Source: Rhizomys pruinosus (lineage: Eukaryota > Chordata > Mammalia > Rodentia > Spalacidae). Taken from it: a stretch of DNA of 64,000 nt. Below the pieces are notes generated by a model. It made no database searches, was not told the DNA's origin, and saw only the letters and a list, made by a program, of their open reading frames with translations. This document shows, in pieces, positions 1 to 12,827 of this stretch. The stretch covers positions 2,242,433-2,306,432 of the forward strand of contig VZQC01006250.1 in the NCBI GenBank assembly GCA_009823505.1, read 5' to 3'. A program made the translations under genes and the position numbers. How positions within the stretch are numbered: the stretch's first letter is position 1; every line of letters begins with the position of its first letter.

Positions 1-160
1 TAAGAACCATCTGAAACTCCAATTCCAGGAGAAGTCCAGTTCCAGGGGAATCCGACACCCTCTTCTGACCTCCGCGGCATTGCATGACACAGGTGCACAA
101 ACTTGCATGCAGACAGTACATTCATACACATACAGAAATAAATAAAATTTTAAAAAATGC
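1..160 (+). mobile_element. B2 SINE, 5' part cut by the window edge
   Basis: The 3' two-thirds of a B2 element ends in an A-rich tail with AATAAA-type signals. It carries the 17-base internal duplication (two versions of ACTCCARTTCCAGG) discussed in the findings. Confidence 0.9.
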
Positions 161-525
161 AAAGGGGTTTGTTCTTGTTGAAGGTAATAGTGAAAGACAA
201 GGATGTTCATTGGTTTTGGAGAAAAAAGACGGTCACAGGGTCTCGACTTGGTCTGTGAATCATCAGGTGGCTAAAGTGAGAGCTTTGTCTTCAAAGAGTA
301 CAGAAATTATTGAAATTATAGCTGTGGGCTGTACTTCTCTGACCTGGGTCTGCCCTGTAAGTCAAAAAGACCCATAGTCAAAACAGCCAAGTACAACACT
401 ATCCAACCCACAATGTTACATGCTTCCTAAGCTCTAGCAAAAATTTCTGCAGAGTGAAGCCACTATGCAAAGGGTATCTTATTGTCATAAATAGCATTCA
501 TCTATATTCAACAAGAACATTTTGT

Positions 526-741
526 GGGTCTAGAGAGATGGCCCAGTGGTTACGAGCACATACTACTCCAAGAGAGGACTTGAGATTGGTTCCCAGCATC
601 CATACCAAGAAGTTTGCAACTGCCTGTAACTACAGCTCCAGATGATCTGATGCCTCTGGCTTCCAGTCTTTCCAGGCACCTGCATTCATATGCACATATT
701 CCCATCTCATACATATAATAAAAATAAATTTTTCAAAAGAG
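526..741 (+). mobile_element. B2/B3-type SINE, diverged
   Basis: The tRNA-like head (TCTAGAGAGATGGCCCAGTG) is followed by a diverged B2/B3 body and an AATAAAAATAAA tail. It lacks the 17-base duplication and is clearly older than the other B2 copies. Confidence 0.75.
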
Positions 742-750
742 AATATTTTG

Positions 751-918
751 GCCGGGCGTGGTGGCGCACGCCTTTAATCCTAGCACTTGGGAGGCAGAGG
801 CAGGCGGATCTCTGTGAGTTCAAGGCCATCCTGGTCCTACAGTGTGAGTTCCAGGACAGCTGGAGCTAAGTGCAGACCCTGTCTCAAAAAAAAGACAAAA
901 AAAAAAAAAAAAAAAAAA
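751..918 (+). mobile_element. B1 SINE with target-site duplication
   Basis: This is a full B1 starting GCCGGGCGTGGTGGCGCACG and ending in an A-run. AAAAGAGAATATTTT occurs just before it and again after its tail, so it inserted into the A-rich tail of the adjacent B2. CpG retention suggests a fairly young copy. Confidence 0.93.
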
Positions 919-930
919 AGAGAATATTTT

Positions 931-1659
931 GGGGTGAAGCTGTAGGGAGTGGTTTATTGCTGTTTTGTATTGGTGTTTTTTTTAGATGAGGGACTATCTT
1001 ATGTACAATAGGATGTTCACCACTGACTGTGGGATCTGTTTAAGAAACATTGCCACACTGCCACATGTTGGGGACAAAGCCACTCTTTCATCTCTCACTT
1101 TCCCAGCTTCATGAATAATCGCTATTCGAGAGTATGAATTTTATGTTCAAAGCAAAAAATAACCAATATACTGTAGAAGAGAACAAACAAGAAAATATTT
1201 TAAAATTTGCTATACCTTAGGCAATCAATTATCTACATGAATTGTAGCTTAAAATTTCTTAATGTTAATTTATGGTAATAGACATTTTACAAAACAGAAC
1301 ACTTGGTAACTAAAAAAAATACTCAAGACTACCACTAGAAACCACAAGTTCATGAACCTTAAAATGTCAGATTCCCTCCATGGAGTGAATACTGTGTTTT
1401 AGACTGATATGTATGATTTCTTATGAAGCCCATATTTAGAGGAATGTGCTATATCATCTAAAAATGGCTCAATATCTAAACAGTGGCAGGACACCATCCA
1501 TTTGTGGGTAGACCCAAACTGTTAATTATGAGTATATTTTAAGTACTTTATAACTTGGTATAGCCTCATGATTTTTAATGTATTTTATAAGCTTTATTTC
1601 TTTTCATTGATAACTTGTTGAGCCTCAAGTTATTTACTTCATAACACATTTATATTTTA
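931..1659. other. AT-rich intronic sequence, nothing recognised
   Basis: I see no gene, SINE or clear repeat here. The sequence is AT-rich with short A- and T-runs only. Confidence 0.5.
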
Positions 1660-3148
1660 AAATTAAAACTTTTCTTCTACAAGTGGTGATCCAGTTTTGC
1701 CAACACCATTTGCTGAAGATGCTGTCTTTCATTCACTGAGTCTTCCTGAACCCTTTGTAAAATATGAGGTGGCTGAAATTGCACTGGATCTTCAGTTTTG
1801 TTCCATTGATCTACAGTTCTGTTTTTGTGTCAATACCAGGCTGTTTTTATGACTATGGCCCTGTAATATAGTTTGAAGTCTGGTATAGTAATGCATTGCT
1901 CTTTTTGCTCAGGGTTACTTTGGCTATCTGGGGTCTTTTGTTTTTTCCATTACAAACTTTAGGATTTTTTTTTTCTAGGTCTGTGAAAAAGCTCATGGGA
2001 ATTTTAACTGGGATTGCATTGAATCTATATATTACCATGAGCAGGATGGTCATTTTTACCATATTTATTCTTCCAATCCATGAACATGGGAGGTCCTTCC
2101 ATCTTCTGGTGTCTTCCTCAATCTCCTTCTTCAGGGATTTAAAATTTTCATTGTAGATATTTTTATAATAAAAGTCAACCCCTACCTCTCACCCTGTACA
2201 AAAATCAACTTCAAATGGATCAAAGACATCAATGTGAAACCTGAAACTCTGAAAATGATAGAAAATGTTGGCAGTAACCTACAAGAAATAGTCAAAGTTA
2301 AAGACTTTCTAAATCAGACAGCAGCTACACAGGAAATAAGGTCAATAATTGACAAGTGGGATCTTATTAAACTCAAAAGCTTCTGTATAGTAAAAGAAAC
2401 AAACAAGTGAAGAGAAAACCCACAGAGTGGGAGGAAACTTTCATCAGTGCTATATCTGACAGAGCATTAACAATCAGAATATATAAACTACTCAGAAAAC
2501 AAAGGAGTAAGAAAACAAATGACCCACTCAAAAGATGGTGTAAATAGCTGAACAGAGACTTCAAAATGAAGAAGTCAAGATGGCTGAGAAACATCTTAAA
2601 AAGTGTTCAACATCACTAATAAATTAAGGAAATGTAAATTAAAACCACTTTAACATTTCCTCTTACCCCTGTAAGACTGCCTATAATCAAGAAAACAAAA
2701 GATACCAAATGCTGGAGAGGTTGTAGGGAAAGGGGAGCACTCATCCACTGCTGGTGGGAATGCAAACTTGTACAACCCCTATGGAAAGCAGTCTCAAAAT
2801 GAGCCTACCCCATGACCCAGCCATACCACTCCTGGGTATATACCCACAAGACTCATCCTATCTCAGAGATACATGCACATCTATGTTTATTGCAGCTCTC
2901 TTCACAATAGCAAAGATCTGGAAGCAACCCAAGTGTCCCTCAACTGACTAGTGCATAAAGAAAATGTGGTACATCTACACAATGGAATTCTATGCAGCAT
3001 TAAAGAAAGATGACATGAACTTTGCAGGTAAATGTATGGAACTAGAAGTCATTATGCTAAGTAAAGTAACACATTCCCAGAAAAACAAATGATATATGGA
3101 TCCTCATTTGTGGATCCTAGCACTAAATCTCTCTTTAAAAGGAAAACT
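1660..3148 (+). mobile_element. L1 3' part with inverted 5' segment
   Basis: Bases from about 1660 to 2157 read as L1 ORF2 on the minus strand, and about 2170 to 3148 read as the following part of ORF2 and 3' sequence on the plus strand. The minus part ends near a GKTGSPL-like stretch, and the plus part resumes almost exactly there (KVNPYLSP). Stops and frameshifts make it non-coding. The arrangement is the classic product of twin priming. A B2 sits at its 3' end. Confidence 0.85.
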
Positions 3149-3150
3149 GT

Positions 3151-3397
3151 GGGCTGGAGAGATAGCCTAGCAGTTAAGAGGACCGACTGCTCTTGCAGAG
3201 GACCTGGGTTCGATCCCCAGCACCCACATGGCGGCTAAGAACCGTCTGTAACTCCAATTCTAGGAGAACTCCAGTTCCAGGGGAATCCGAGACCCTCTTC
3301 TGACCTCCGTGGCATTGCACAACATAGGTGCACAAACCTACATGCAGACAGTACATTCATACACATACAAAAATAAATAAAAATTTTTAAAAAAGGC
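3151..3397 (+). mobile_element. B2 SINE (17-bp duplication form)
   Basis: A complete B2 from GGGCTGGAGAGATAG to an A-rich tail, with an intact B-box-like GGTTCGATCCC. It abuts the end of the L1 fragment; AAACTG-like matches flank it. Confidence 0.9.
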
Positions 3398-3570
3398 AAA
3401 CTGAATAATTCCGCTTTTTTTCCTTTCCTTTTTAGTAAATATAGTACCTGATGTTACTTATCACCTTGCTATGTAATCTAGGATGTAAAGTAATATTTTT
3501 TTCTTTCTGCATATAACTGTACTATCAGTACAGGACTGGATCCTGGCCAGTGTTACAAAAGCCTCAGTCT

Positions 3571-3680
3571 GCTGGGCATGGTGGCACACGCCTTTAATCC
3601 CAGCACTCGGGAGGCAGAGATAGGTGGATCTCTGTGGGTTCAAAGCCAGCCTGGTCTACAGAGCAAGCTCCAGGACACCT
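3571..3680 (+). mobile_element. B1 SINE, 3'-truncated
   Basis: The B1 left part (GCTGGGCATGGTGGCACACG) runs to CCAGGACACCTGG and stops without a tail, immediately before the perfect hairpin at 3684-3734. Confidence 0.85.
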
Positions 3681-3683
3681 GGT

Positions 3684-3734
3684 ACTTTATTAAAAGACAT
3701 TCATGGACACAGCATGAATGTCTTTTAATAAAGT
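3684..3734. repeat. Perfect 21-bp inverted repeat with 9-nt loop
   Basis: The arms 3684-3704 and 3714-3734 are exact reverse complements (ACTTTATTAAAAGACATTCA plus T). The loop is GGACACAGC. It is not part of the B1 consensus and has no assigned family. Confidence 0.9.
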
Positions 3735-4220
3735 CCTAAAAAATGAAAAGAAAACAAAAAGGAACTGAATGGAGAAAAGACAGTGAAATAGTGAAAACAA
3801 CATGAGGAAGTGTCTAAACTTAAGAGCTGAACAGCTACAATGAGCAGGTCTTTGGTCAGTTGCATGTTTATTTGGCTCCTGACTGAGGAGCTCCTCACTG
3901 ATGATTAACTTTCCTTTAGTGAACGGGGCCACTTGAGTACAGCAGCCAACGACAGCAAACCTCCAGTCAAAAAAATCTTTCCCAATTGCAACAGGAGACT
4001 AGATACCACCAACTCTCTGATATTAATGTTGGCTAGAAATCTAAAAGACTAGCACTTGGGAAGTACACATATGAAACCCACTGTAAGTTGTACGGGGTGT
4101 CTACATCCAGGGTCCAGTCAATGGTCTACAGCTGGGGCGAGGAGATGTTTGTTAGGGGCTTAGACAGTAAATATTACAGGGTTTTCAGTATTCGGGACTC
4201 TAGTATGAAAGCAATCTATG

Positions 4221-4430
4221 GGGCTGGAGAGATGGCTCAGCGGTTAAGAACGCCAACTGCTCTTGCAGAGGACCTGGGTTCAATTCCCAGCACCTACATA
4301 GTGGCTAAGAACCATCTTTAACTCCAGTTCCAGGGGAATCCAGCACCCTCTTCTGACCTCCACAGCATTGCATGACACGAGTGCACCAACCTACATGCAG
4401 ACAGTACACTCATACACATAAAAAAAAAAA
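4221..4430 (+). mobile_element. B2 SINE without the 17-bp duplication, 12-bp target duplication
   Basis: The flanking repeat AAGCAATCTATG occurs at 4209-4220 and 4431-4442. The body carries only one ACTCCAGTTCCAGG unit and so represents the shorter B2 form. The tail is a pure A-run. Confidence 0.94.
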
Positions 4431-4454
4431 AAGCAATCTATGCATAACATGTAA

Positions 4455-4562
4455 GGAAATGTACATGGCTGTGTTCTGGTAAAACTTTAAAAAAATCAAA
4501 AGCAAGAGGACTGGATTTGGCCCATGAGTGATGATGGTTCACCAAAGTCTGGTCTAGCATAC
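4455..4562 (-). mobile_element. Ancient hAT-like MER element fragment
   Basis: The words GGCTGTGTTCTGGTAAAACTTT and GATTTGGCCCATGAG match the reverse complement of the element at 12828-13045. Both resemble an old eutherian nonautonomous DNA transposon; the family name is uncertain. Confidence 0.45.
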
Positions 4563-4594
4563 CTTTATATCAAAAATTGTTCTTCTAGTTTTGG

Positions 4595-4705
4595 GGGGGT
4601 CATTTTTTAGTCTCAGCTGGCCTGGAACTCACAGAGATCCACCTGCCTCTGCCTCCCAAGTACTGGGATTAAAGGTGTGCACCACCATGCACAACACTAA
4701 ATTTT
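4595..4705 (-). mobile_element. B1 SINE fragment
   Basis: The minus-strand B1 body includes CTGGCCTGGAACTCACAGAG and ends in the reverse complement of the B1 head. Confidence 0.85.
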
Positions 4706-5165
4706 TTTTTAAGTTTTAATTTATGATAGAATGCTATTTGTGCAACCAAAAGAAACTGTCAGTTATTTTCAGTGGAGGGAAAGTTTATGTCTATCCAAAT
4801 GACATCATCTATGCTTTATTAACTGAGGATTTGTGATTGTACCTTGGACTAGACTGAAGTTAACCTCTGGCATATCTAGGAAAAAAGCACTTGTTCCCTA
4901 GGAAATGAGCTTAAGTAAATGAAGTCATTTATAGTGTCACCCCAAGTTGTAGGTATATGAACTAACGCATTGAATCATTACTACAATTTTTTTTTGCTAC
5001 CTTTAATTATGGTGTGAAATCAATAAATAAAACAACATTCATTAAAAACTATCCTATAAACTTTTATTGTTTTGTAATTCTGACCTGTTAATTTAAAGTC
5101 AGCAGAGTTTATTAAAGTTTATTAAAGTAGGAAATATACAATCTTTCATTTAAAATATTTACTAG
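4706..5165. other. Intronic sequence, nothing recognised
   Basis: No gene or clear repeat is visible; short T-runs only. Confidence 0.5.
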
Positions 5166-5417
5166 GGGGCTGGAGAGATAGCCTAGCGGTTAAGAACACT
5201 AACGGTTCTTGCAGAGGACCCAGGTTTGATCTCCAGCACCCCCATGGTGGCTGAGAACCATCTGTAACTCCAATTCCAGGAGAACTCCAGTTCCAGGGGA
5301 ATCCAACACCCTCTTCTGACCTCTGCAGCACTGCACGACACGGGTGCACAAACCTACATGCAGACAGTACACTCATACACATAAAAAAATAAATAAATAA
5401 AATTTAAAAAAAAATTA
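5166..5417 (+). mobile_element. B2 SINE (17-bp duplication form)
   Basis: A complete B2 with A/B-box-like head, both ACTCCARTTCCAGG units, and an AATAAATAAATAAA tail. Confidence 0.92.
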
Positions 5418-5614
5418 CCAAATGCCTCTTAGCAAGCCAGCAACAGCTTCATAAAAAAAAAAACCAAAAAAAAAAAAACCAATGCTGTCCCTCCACTAAG
5501 AGATTCTCACCTTGGCACAAATGTCTCCTCAGAAAACAATGATCCATCTTAAAAAAAAAATTCTGTCGGTTATTTAATTTTAATTTTCAAGTTTTAGAAA
5601 TGCTGTAAATACTG

Positions 5615-5713
5615 GATCTTAGACCTTTCAGTGTTAGTGTTAATATATATTAAAATCTATATTAACACTAACATGAAAGATCTTAGATTCTTTTCAGTGT
5701 TAGTGTTAATATA
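5615..5713. repeat. Direct plus inverted copies of a short AT-rich word
   Basis: TTTCAGTGTTAGTGTTAATA occurs directly at about 5627 and 5692. An imperfect inverted copy (TATATTAACACTAACATGAA) lies between them at about 5657. The first pair can form a hairpin with a short loop. Confidence 0.8.
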
Positions 5714-6157
5714 ATTTTCACATTTCTATGCATATTCTTCATTATTTGATACTATAAGTAGAGTTAAAAAATAAACTATGAGCCAAGAAACTAACTGACA
5801 ATGGTTACTGTGGGGTAAGAGAGATCTTTAAGGGAGTGACTCTAGACAGGCTTACTAGACTCCAGTGGATGAACTTACACTGAGGGACATCTGGGAATGC
5901 TTGACTAGATAGGACTTAACATGTATGACAGAATGTATAAAATCCAGTAGGGGGATATGGGGGAGTTTACAGGCAGAGTCCAAATTTGATTAAGATATAT
6001 TAAATGAGATGCACAAAACTCAATAAAAATAGATACATAAAGAACCATGACTGTGTTCCATAGATGTAATAAATGAGAATAAAATGGTGTGTACTACAAG
6101 GTCAAGTTTGACTTTTTACATAATGTCAATCTGAAAACTTTTTTTTTATTTTATTCA

Positions 6158-6160
<3 letters not shown>
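5714..6160. other. Intronic sequence, possible old repeat
   Basis: About 5800-6050 ends with an ACAAAACTCAATAAAAAT-like motif that recalls L1 3' ends, but I cannot assign it. No gene is seen. Confidence 0.3.

Positions 6161-6161
<1 letters not shown>

Positions 6162-6203
<42 letters not shown>
6162..6203. repeat. (GT)n microsatellite
   Basis: About 20 GT units, interrupted only at the end by GTATAC. Confidence 0.97.
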
Positions 6204-6204
<1 letters not shown>

Positions 6205-6205
<1 letters not shown>

Positions 6206-6320
6206 CAGGCAGGAACAAGCATTGAACAGCACGTGTGTAGAGGTCATGGGACAAACTCAGGTTATCAGGTTTGCATGGAAGTAAGCACTTTTACCTGCTG
6301 AGCTTCCTCCCTAGCCCAAG
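6205..6320 (-). mobile_element. B4/ID-type SINE fragment
   Basis: The stretch ends CTGCTGAGCTTCCTCCCTAG, a minus-strand tRNA-like SINE head, preceded by a diverged body. Confidence 0.6.
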
Positions 6321-6389
6321 ATCAAGTTGTTTTGGTTTGGGGTTCTTCTTGTTTTGTTTTTGTTTGGGGGTTGGGGTTGGGGTTGGGCT

Positions 6390-6535
6390 GGTTGAGAGAG
6401 GGTCTCCCTGTAGCCCCAGCTGCCATGGAACTTGCTATGTAGATCAGGATGGCCTCAATCTCACAGAGTTCTAACTGCCTGTGCCTCTTCCATAGTTGGT
6501 AGGATTAAAGGCATGAGCCACCACATCCAACCTTT
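6390..6535 (-). mobile_element. B1 SINE, diverged
   Basis: Contains GGGTCTCCCTGTAGCCCCAG and GGATTAAAGGCATGAGCCAC on the plus strand, the reverse complement of a B1. Confidence 0.85.
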
Positions 6536-6699
6536 GATCATTTTTAAACAAAATAACAAACACCAAAGTTGTCTCTTGGTGGGTCTGAAGACATGTAAGA
6601 CATTTCTGGGGCACTGTTAACAATGGAAATAGGAAAGTTAATATGAATGGGGAAAGGAAATGTTTTCTTCTTACAACATTTTAAAATTAAAAAAAAAAT

Positions 6700-6850
6700 T
6701 TTTTTGGTCTTTTTGAGACAGGGTCTCCCTGTAGCCCCGGCTGTCCTGGAACTCAGTCTGTAGACCAGGCTGGCCTTGAACTCACAAAGATCCGCCTGCC
6801 TCTGCCTCCCAAGTGCTAGGATTAAAGGCGTGCGCCACCACGCCCAGCTA
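6700..6850 (-). mobile_element. B1 SINE
   Basis: A near-complete minus-strand B1 from the T-run and GAGACAGGGTCTCCCTG to GGCGTGCGCCACCACGCCC. It is CpG-rich and therefore not very old. Confidence 0.93.
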
Positions 6851-6959
6851 AAATTTTAAATTTTTAAAATTTAAAATGTTTTTTTAAATTCTGATATATT
6901 ACTTTAATTCTTTTTAAATCAGAAAGTAATCTATACTGACCCCCCCACTACCACTTCAA

Positions 6960-9005
<2,046 letters not shown>

Positions 9006-9198
9006 CATAGGGTGACCGAGGGTAGAAAGGTGTAGTCTCCTTCTGGGGTATTTCCTGCACTTTTCCATAAAGTTCACTTGTTGAGGCCTGGTAGAACTTG
9101 ACAGAGTTGATAAGGCCGCAAGTCTTAATTGCATCCAGAAGCCTCAAGGTGCCAACTCCATCAACATCTGCAGTGTACTCGGCTAAGTCAAAGGAAAT
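9006..9198 (-). CDS. Gmds: Gmds internal coding exon (GDP-mannose 4,6-dehydratase), upstream of the two
   Basis: This exon encodes 64 codons plus one base, from I-S-F-D-L-A-E-Y to R-S-P-Y. I recognise it as part of GDP-mannose 4,6-dehydratase, an NADP-dependent short-chain dehydrogenase/reductase of the cytosol that converts GDP-mannose to GDP-4-keto-6-deoxymannose, the first step of de novo GDP-fucose synthesis. The segment holds the family stretch [10 protein letters not shown], whose Thr and Glu are active-site residues in this family, and the Tyr of the YxxxK catalytic motif as its last full codon. On the minus strand the acceptor is a pyrimidine-rich CTTCTTCCCCAG ending at 9199, and the donor is G|GTAAGG starting at 9005. 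The 193-base length leaves phase 1 and fits the next exon exactly. The reading frame continues past the donor to a stop in the intron, which is normal. No damage is visible, so I take it as a live exon. Exon number is not decidable here. Confidence 0.96.
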
Positions 9199-9210
9199 CT
9201 GGGGAAGAAG

Positions 9211-10240
9211 TCACAGATGGGCTACATTACCAGACAACACTGACAGGTAGGCAGGGATGACAAACACAACAGTTTCACAATGGGAAATGTTATTGCTGTT
9301 AGAAAACCTAATAGAATTTCAAGTACGGATGTCATCTACTTAATATCAAATTGCTAGAGAATATCTCAAAAGCCCTTTATCACTTGTGGTAATGCAAAGA
9401 AAAACTTAACACCTGTGTATTACCTTCTCATTGTAACTGACTCCCTGGGAAGCTTTTTATCAGGGGCGAAAGCCCTGTTCCTCAGGTTATTCACTAAAAA
9501 TTCAGTGTGAGTCAACTGCGTGGGGAGGAGTTTAGAAAGAGAAAAATCACATTTTGAACGAGTCCCAACAGATTTTTGTGCACACCAAAGATAGAGTACA
9601 TGTGTTTTAGAAGACAGTTGATTTTTGAAAGAACTGTTTTACCTTCTTTTCTTAAAAATTTAGAACTGTAATGTATATAACTTAAAGTATATAACTTTTC
9701 CTCAGAAGAGAAAAAAAGTATATAACTTTAATGTATTAAAAGGACAGTACATGTAGCAAAATGTTAATGTCCCCTTGCGTATATGAACTAACTTCTAGGA
9801 AGGTAATGGGACATAATCCAATATTCAGTTTTTCAAAGTGGCTTTAAAATGAAATGGATATTACTAATAGGCTTACTTCTTAAATAATTTCAACACATGA
9901 AAAATTAATCTTATTTAAAATCACCTAAAATAAAGAGGCTGAAAACTTTATCACTGCAGTATTCACTGTCTTGTGAATTAATTCATGTGCAAAAAAACCT
10001 CTCAAAAGGGTAAGGCCATTAGCCTTCATTGTTTACTGGTCAGAGTGTCCCTTGAGCAGAAGCTGTGGCCTGTACATGTGTACATGTGTACATGGCAGTG
10101 TAATAAGTTGGGCAACTGCTAAGCAGGAACTCTGCTGTGTCTTCCAGCGCTATGAGTAATGCTCAGGAAATAAAAAAAGAAAGATCATACATTTTACTCA
10201 CAATCTTTCAAAGCAACAAAGGCAAATTTGGGGTTATTTT
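9211..10240. other. Unique intronic sequence above the first Gmds exon
   Basis: I recognise no repeat or exon. A short TGTACATG tandem lies at about 10073-10092. Confidence 0.5.
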
Positions 10241-10252
10241 AGAGAGAGAGTT

Positions 10253-10283
<31 letters not shown>

Positions 10284-10305
10284 GTGTGTGTGTGTGTGTG
10301 TGTGT
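10241..10305. repeat. (GA)n followed by (GT)n
   Basis: A compound microsatellite that passes from GAGAGA to GTGTGT and ends in GTTGTGCACAC. Confidence 0.95.
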
Positions 10306-10329
10306 TGTGCACACAGGCTTGTGCTACAT

Positions 10330-10700
10330 GAACACATGTATGGGCACAGACGCCCAAGCAGAGGCCAGAGGAGGTCATGCTATGTCTTTATAGCTTTCCA
10401 CCTTATTTTCTGAGACAAAGTGAAGCTGAAGTTCAACTTTTGGGTTGGGCTGGATATCTAGCAAGCTCTCAGGATCCACCCGTCTTCACCCACCAACACT
10501 GGGATTACAAGCTCTCAGGATCCACCCGTCTTTACCCACCAACACTGGGATTACAAGCTCTCAGGATCCACCCGTCTTCACCCACCAACACTGGGATTAC
10601 AAGCATACACAGCCACGCATGGCTTTTACATAGGTGCTGGAGATTTGAACTCAGGTCCTCTTGCTTAATCACCAAGTACTCTTACCCACTGAGTTATCTC
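10330..10700 (-). mobile_element. B4-type SINE with internal triplication
   Basis: The 3' part (GATTTGAACTCAGGTCCTC to CCCACTGAGTTATCTCC) is a minus-strand tRNA-like head joined to a B1-like part, as in B4. A 46-base segment inside it is present three times (10463-10600). Confidence 0.75.
10463..10600. repeat. Three tandem copies of a 46-bp unit
   Basis: Copies start at 10463, 10509 and 10555 with AAGCTCTCAGGATCCACCCG. The second differs from the others by one base (TTTACC for TTCACC). Three near-identical copies imply recent amplification inside the SINE. Confidence 0.96.
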
Positions 10701-10769
10701 CTTACTCTCCCATTTTATTCTTTTTAAATAATATTTTATATAAGTAAAAAAAGTTCCCCACAATTTCTA

Positions 10770-11935
10770 GTTTATAGAAATACTATAAAAATCACTACTT
10801 TCAGGCTTACAAGTCAATGGTTTTCATAATGCATAACACTAGGCAATTATCATCTCACCAGAACATTTTCATCACCCCTCAAAGTGACTGTAGCTATCAA
10901 CAGTCACTTCCCAGCTCCCAGTTCCCATTAGACCTGAACAGCCACTAAACAAACTGCTGTTACCTTTACACACTTACTAACTATAGATATTTCTTAAGAA
11001 TGAACTCACACAACATGCCTGCTTTTGAAACTAGCTTCATTTAATTTTTTCTCTCATAGAAGTGGAGATACTTGGGCATTTGGTAGAAGTTCGTTAACAT
11101 ATTGAGGAACCGTTAATTGATTTTTCAAAGTTGATGTACCATTGCTAATGTGCTGATTTCTCTATATCCCAATCAATAATTTTTGTGGTCTTTGATTACT
11201 TATAGTCATGCTTGTGGTTTAAAGTGCCATCTCTGCCGGGTGTTGTGGTACATGCCTATAATCCCAGCACTTGGGATGCAGAGACACGAGGATCTCTGTG
11301 AGTTCAAGGCCAGCCTGGTCTATATAGTGAGTTCCACAACAGCTGTGGCTACAGGAAGACCCTGTCTCAAAAGGACCACAAAAAAAAATTTAATTAATTA
11401 AAAAAATAAAGTGCCATCTCATTGATGTTTTGATATGCATTTCCCTGCAACTAAGGATAATGAGCATCTTTTCATGCACTTATCTGTCTGTCATCTTTAT
11501 GGAAATGTGTATCTGAATCCTTTGCCCATCTTAAAACTGGATTACCTGTCTTTTCCTTATTGAGGTTTAAAGGTCCTTCCTTTGTTCTGATACAAGTCCT
11601 CTGCCAGATATTTAATATGCAATCTTTTCCTCCCATTATGAAGAATATCTTTTCACTTTCTTAATGGTATCCTATGAAGCATGGTTGTCTAATAATTGTA
11701 CTTTGTTATTTCATGTCATATTTGGGAATATTTTCCATAACCCAAGAAAATGAGGATGAACTCAAATGTTTTATTCCATGTTGATAGATTAGTCTCTTAC
11801 ATCTATTTTTATAATCCACTTTGAATTAATTTTGGTGTAATTAGGGGTCCAACCTCAGCTGAAGATCCAATTGTCCTCTGAGAACCATTTTTTTGAAAGG
11901 TTCTTATTGTCCTGTTGTATGGTCTGGGGGGTTTG
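10770..11935 (-). mobile_element. Ancient L1 (L1M-type) fragment, split by a B1
   Basis: The words TTGATATGCATTTCCCTG, GAGCATCTTTTCATG and TTTGCCCATCTTAAAACTGG are hallmarks of the minus strand of old eutherian L1 3' sequence. A B1 interrupts it at 11234-11407. It is too decayed to code. Confidence 0.8.
11234..11407 (+). mobile_element. B1 SINE with 13-bp target duplication
   Basis: AAAGTGCCATCTC flanks the element at 11221-11233 and 11408-11420. The insertion splits the ancient L1, whose two halves read through when the B1 is removed. Confidence 0.95.
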
Positions 11936-12115
11936 TTTTCTGGAAAGTCCTGGCCTTATGTTGCTAAGACCATGCATCAAGTAGCCATCAGAACAGGAGT
12001 GCCAATAGCTCTATACAAACAATAACCTATGTTATTTAAGTTCTCACTATAGGGAAGATATTATTCTAGGTAGTTTATAAGAATGCATGATTCAGTTAGA
12101 AATACAGTTAAGCAC

Positions 12116-12235
12116 CAGGCGTGGTGGCACATGCCTTTAATCCTAGCACTTGGGAGGCAGAGGCATGCAGATCTCTGTGAGTTCAAGGCCAGCTGGGGCT
12201 ACAGGGAGACCCTGAGGTTTATTAAAAAAAAAAAA
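12116..12235 (+). mobile_element. B1 SINE with 18-bp target duplication
   Basis: AGAAATACAGTTAAGCAC at 12098-12115 recurs at 12236-12253 with one change. Relative to full copies the B1 lacks the segment between GGCCAGC and TGGGGCTAC. Confidence 0.94.
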
Positions 12236-12499
12236 AGAAATACAGGTAAGCACTTAATCAGAAACAAGAAAAATAATAGCAATTAGAGAGCAGCAAGTTT
12301 CACTCAAGGTGAAATGAATGTGTAGATAATATTTCTTTTACTCTGTTCATAGTGATCCAAATGTCCTTTCAGACTTAGGGTATATGGTAATTAACTAGTG
12401 GGGATATACTTGTGGAAGAGTATTAAAAGTAATAAGGCTGACACTAGCGAATACAGAAATGGCTATTCCACAGAGGGAGGTATGCTGCCTTTCTGCATT

Positions 12500-12597
12500 T
12501 TTTGTTGAGATAGGGTCTCCTTAGAAGATCTGCCTTCCTCTGCCTCCGCCTCCAAAGTGCTGGGATTAAAGGCATGTACCACCACACCTGGTATGGG
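12500..12597 (-). mobile_element. B1 SINE fragment, internally deleted
   Basis: GAGATAGGGTCTCC joins directly to AGATCTGCCTTCCTCTGCC, so the middle of the B1 is missing. Confidence 0.8.
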
Positions 12598-12827
12598 TCT
12601 GCAATTTAAAACAAATTTTCCCTTCACAATTTTTAACATAGCTTCATCAATAATAATACATACATTTGGTAGGAAAAATTTTGGAGAATAAGACTGGCAG
12701 ATAAAATAATTGTTTTAAAAATATTTTTAACATAAACTAACAAATTAAATGTCCACCCCCAATCAAAGCAGTATTTAATAGCTTGATCAACTTTTAAAGG
12801 TTACAAGTATGATTCTTAAAACACTGG

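Noticed and set aside
3151..3220. tRNA genes at the heads of B2 and ID elements
   Set aside because: The A- and B-box-like words belong to tRNA-derived SINE promoters; no cloverleaf with acceptor stem or anticodon arm is complete.
10463..10600. CRISPR-like array
   Set aside because: The 46-base units are contiguous without spacers and lie in a SINE of a mammalian genome.
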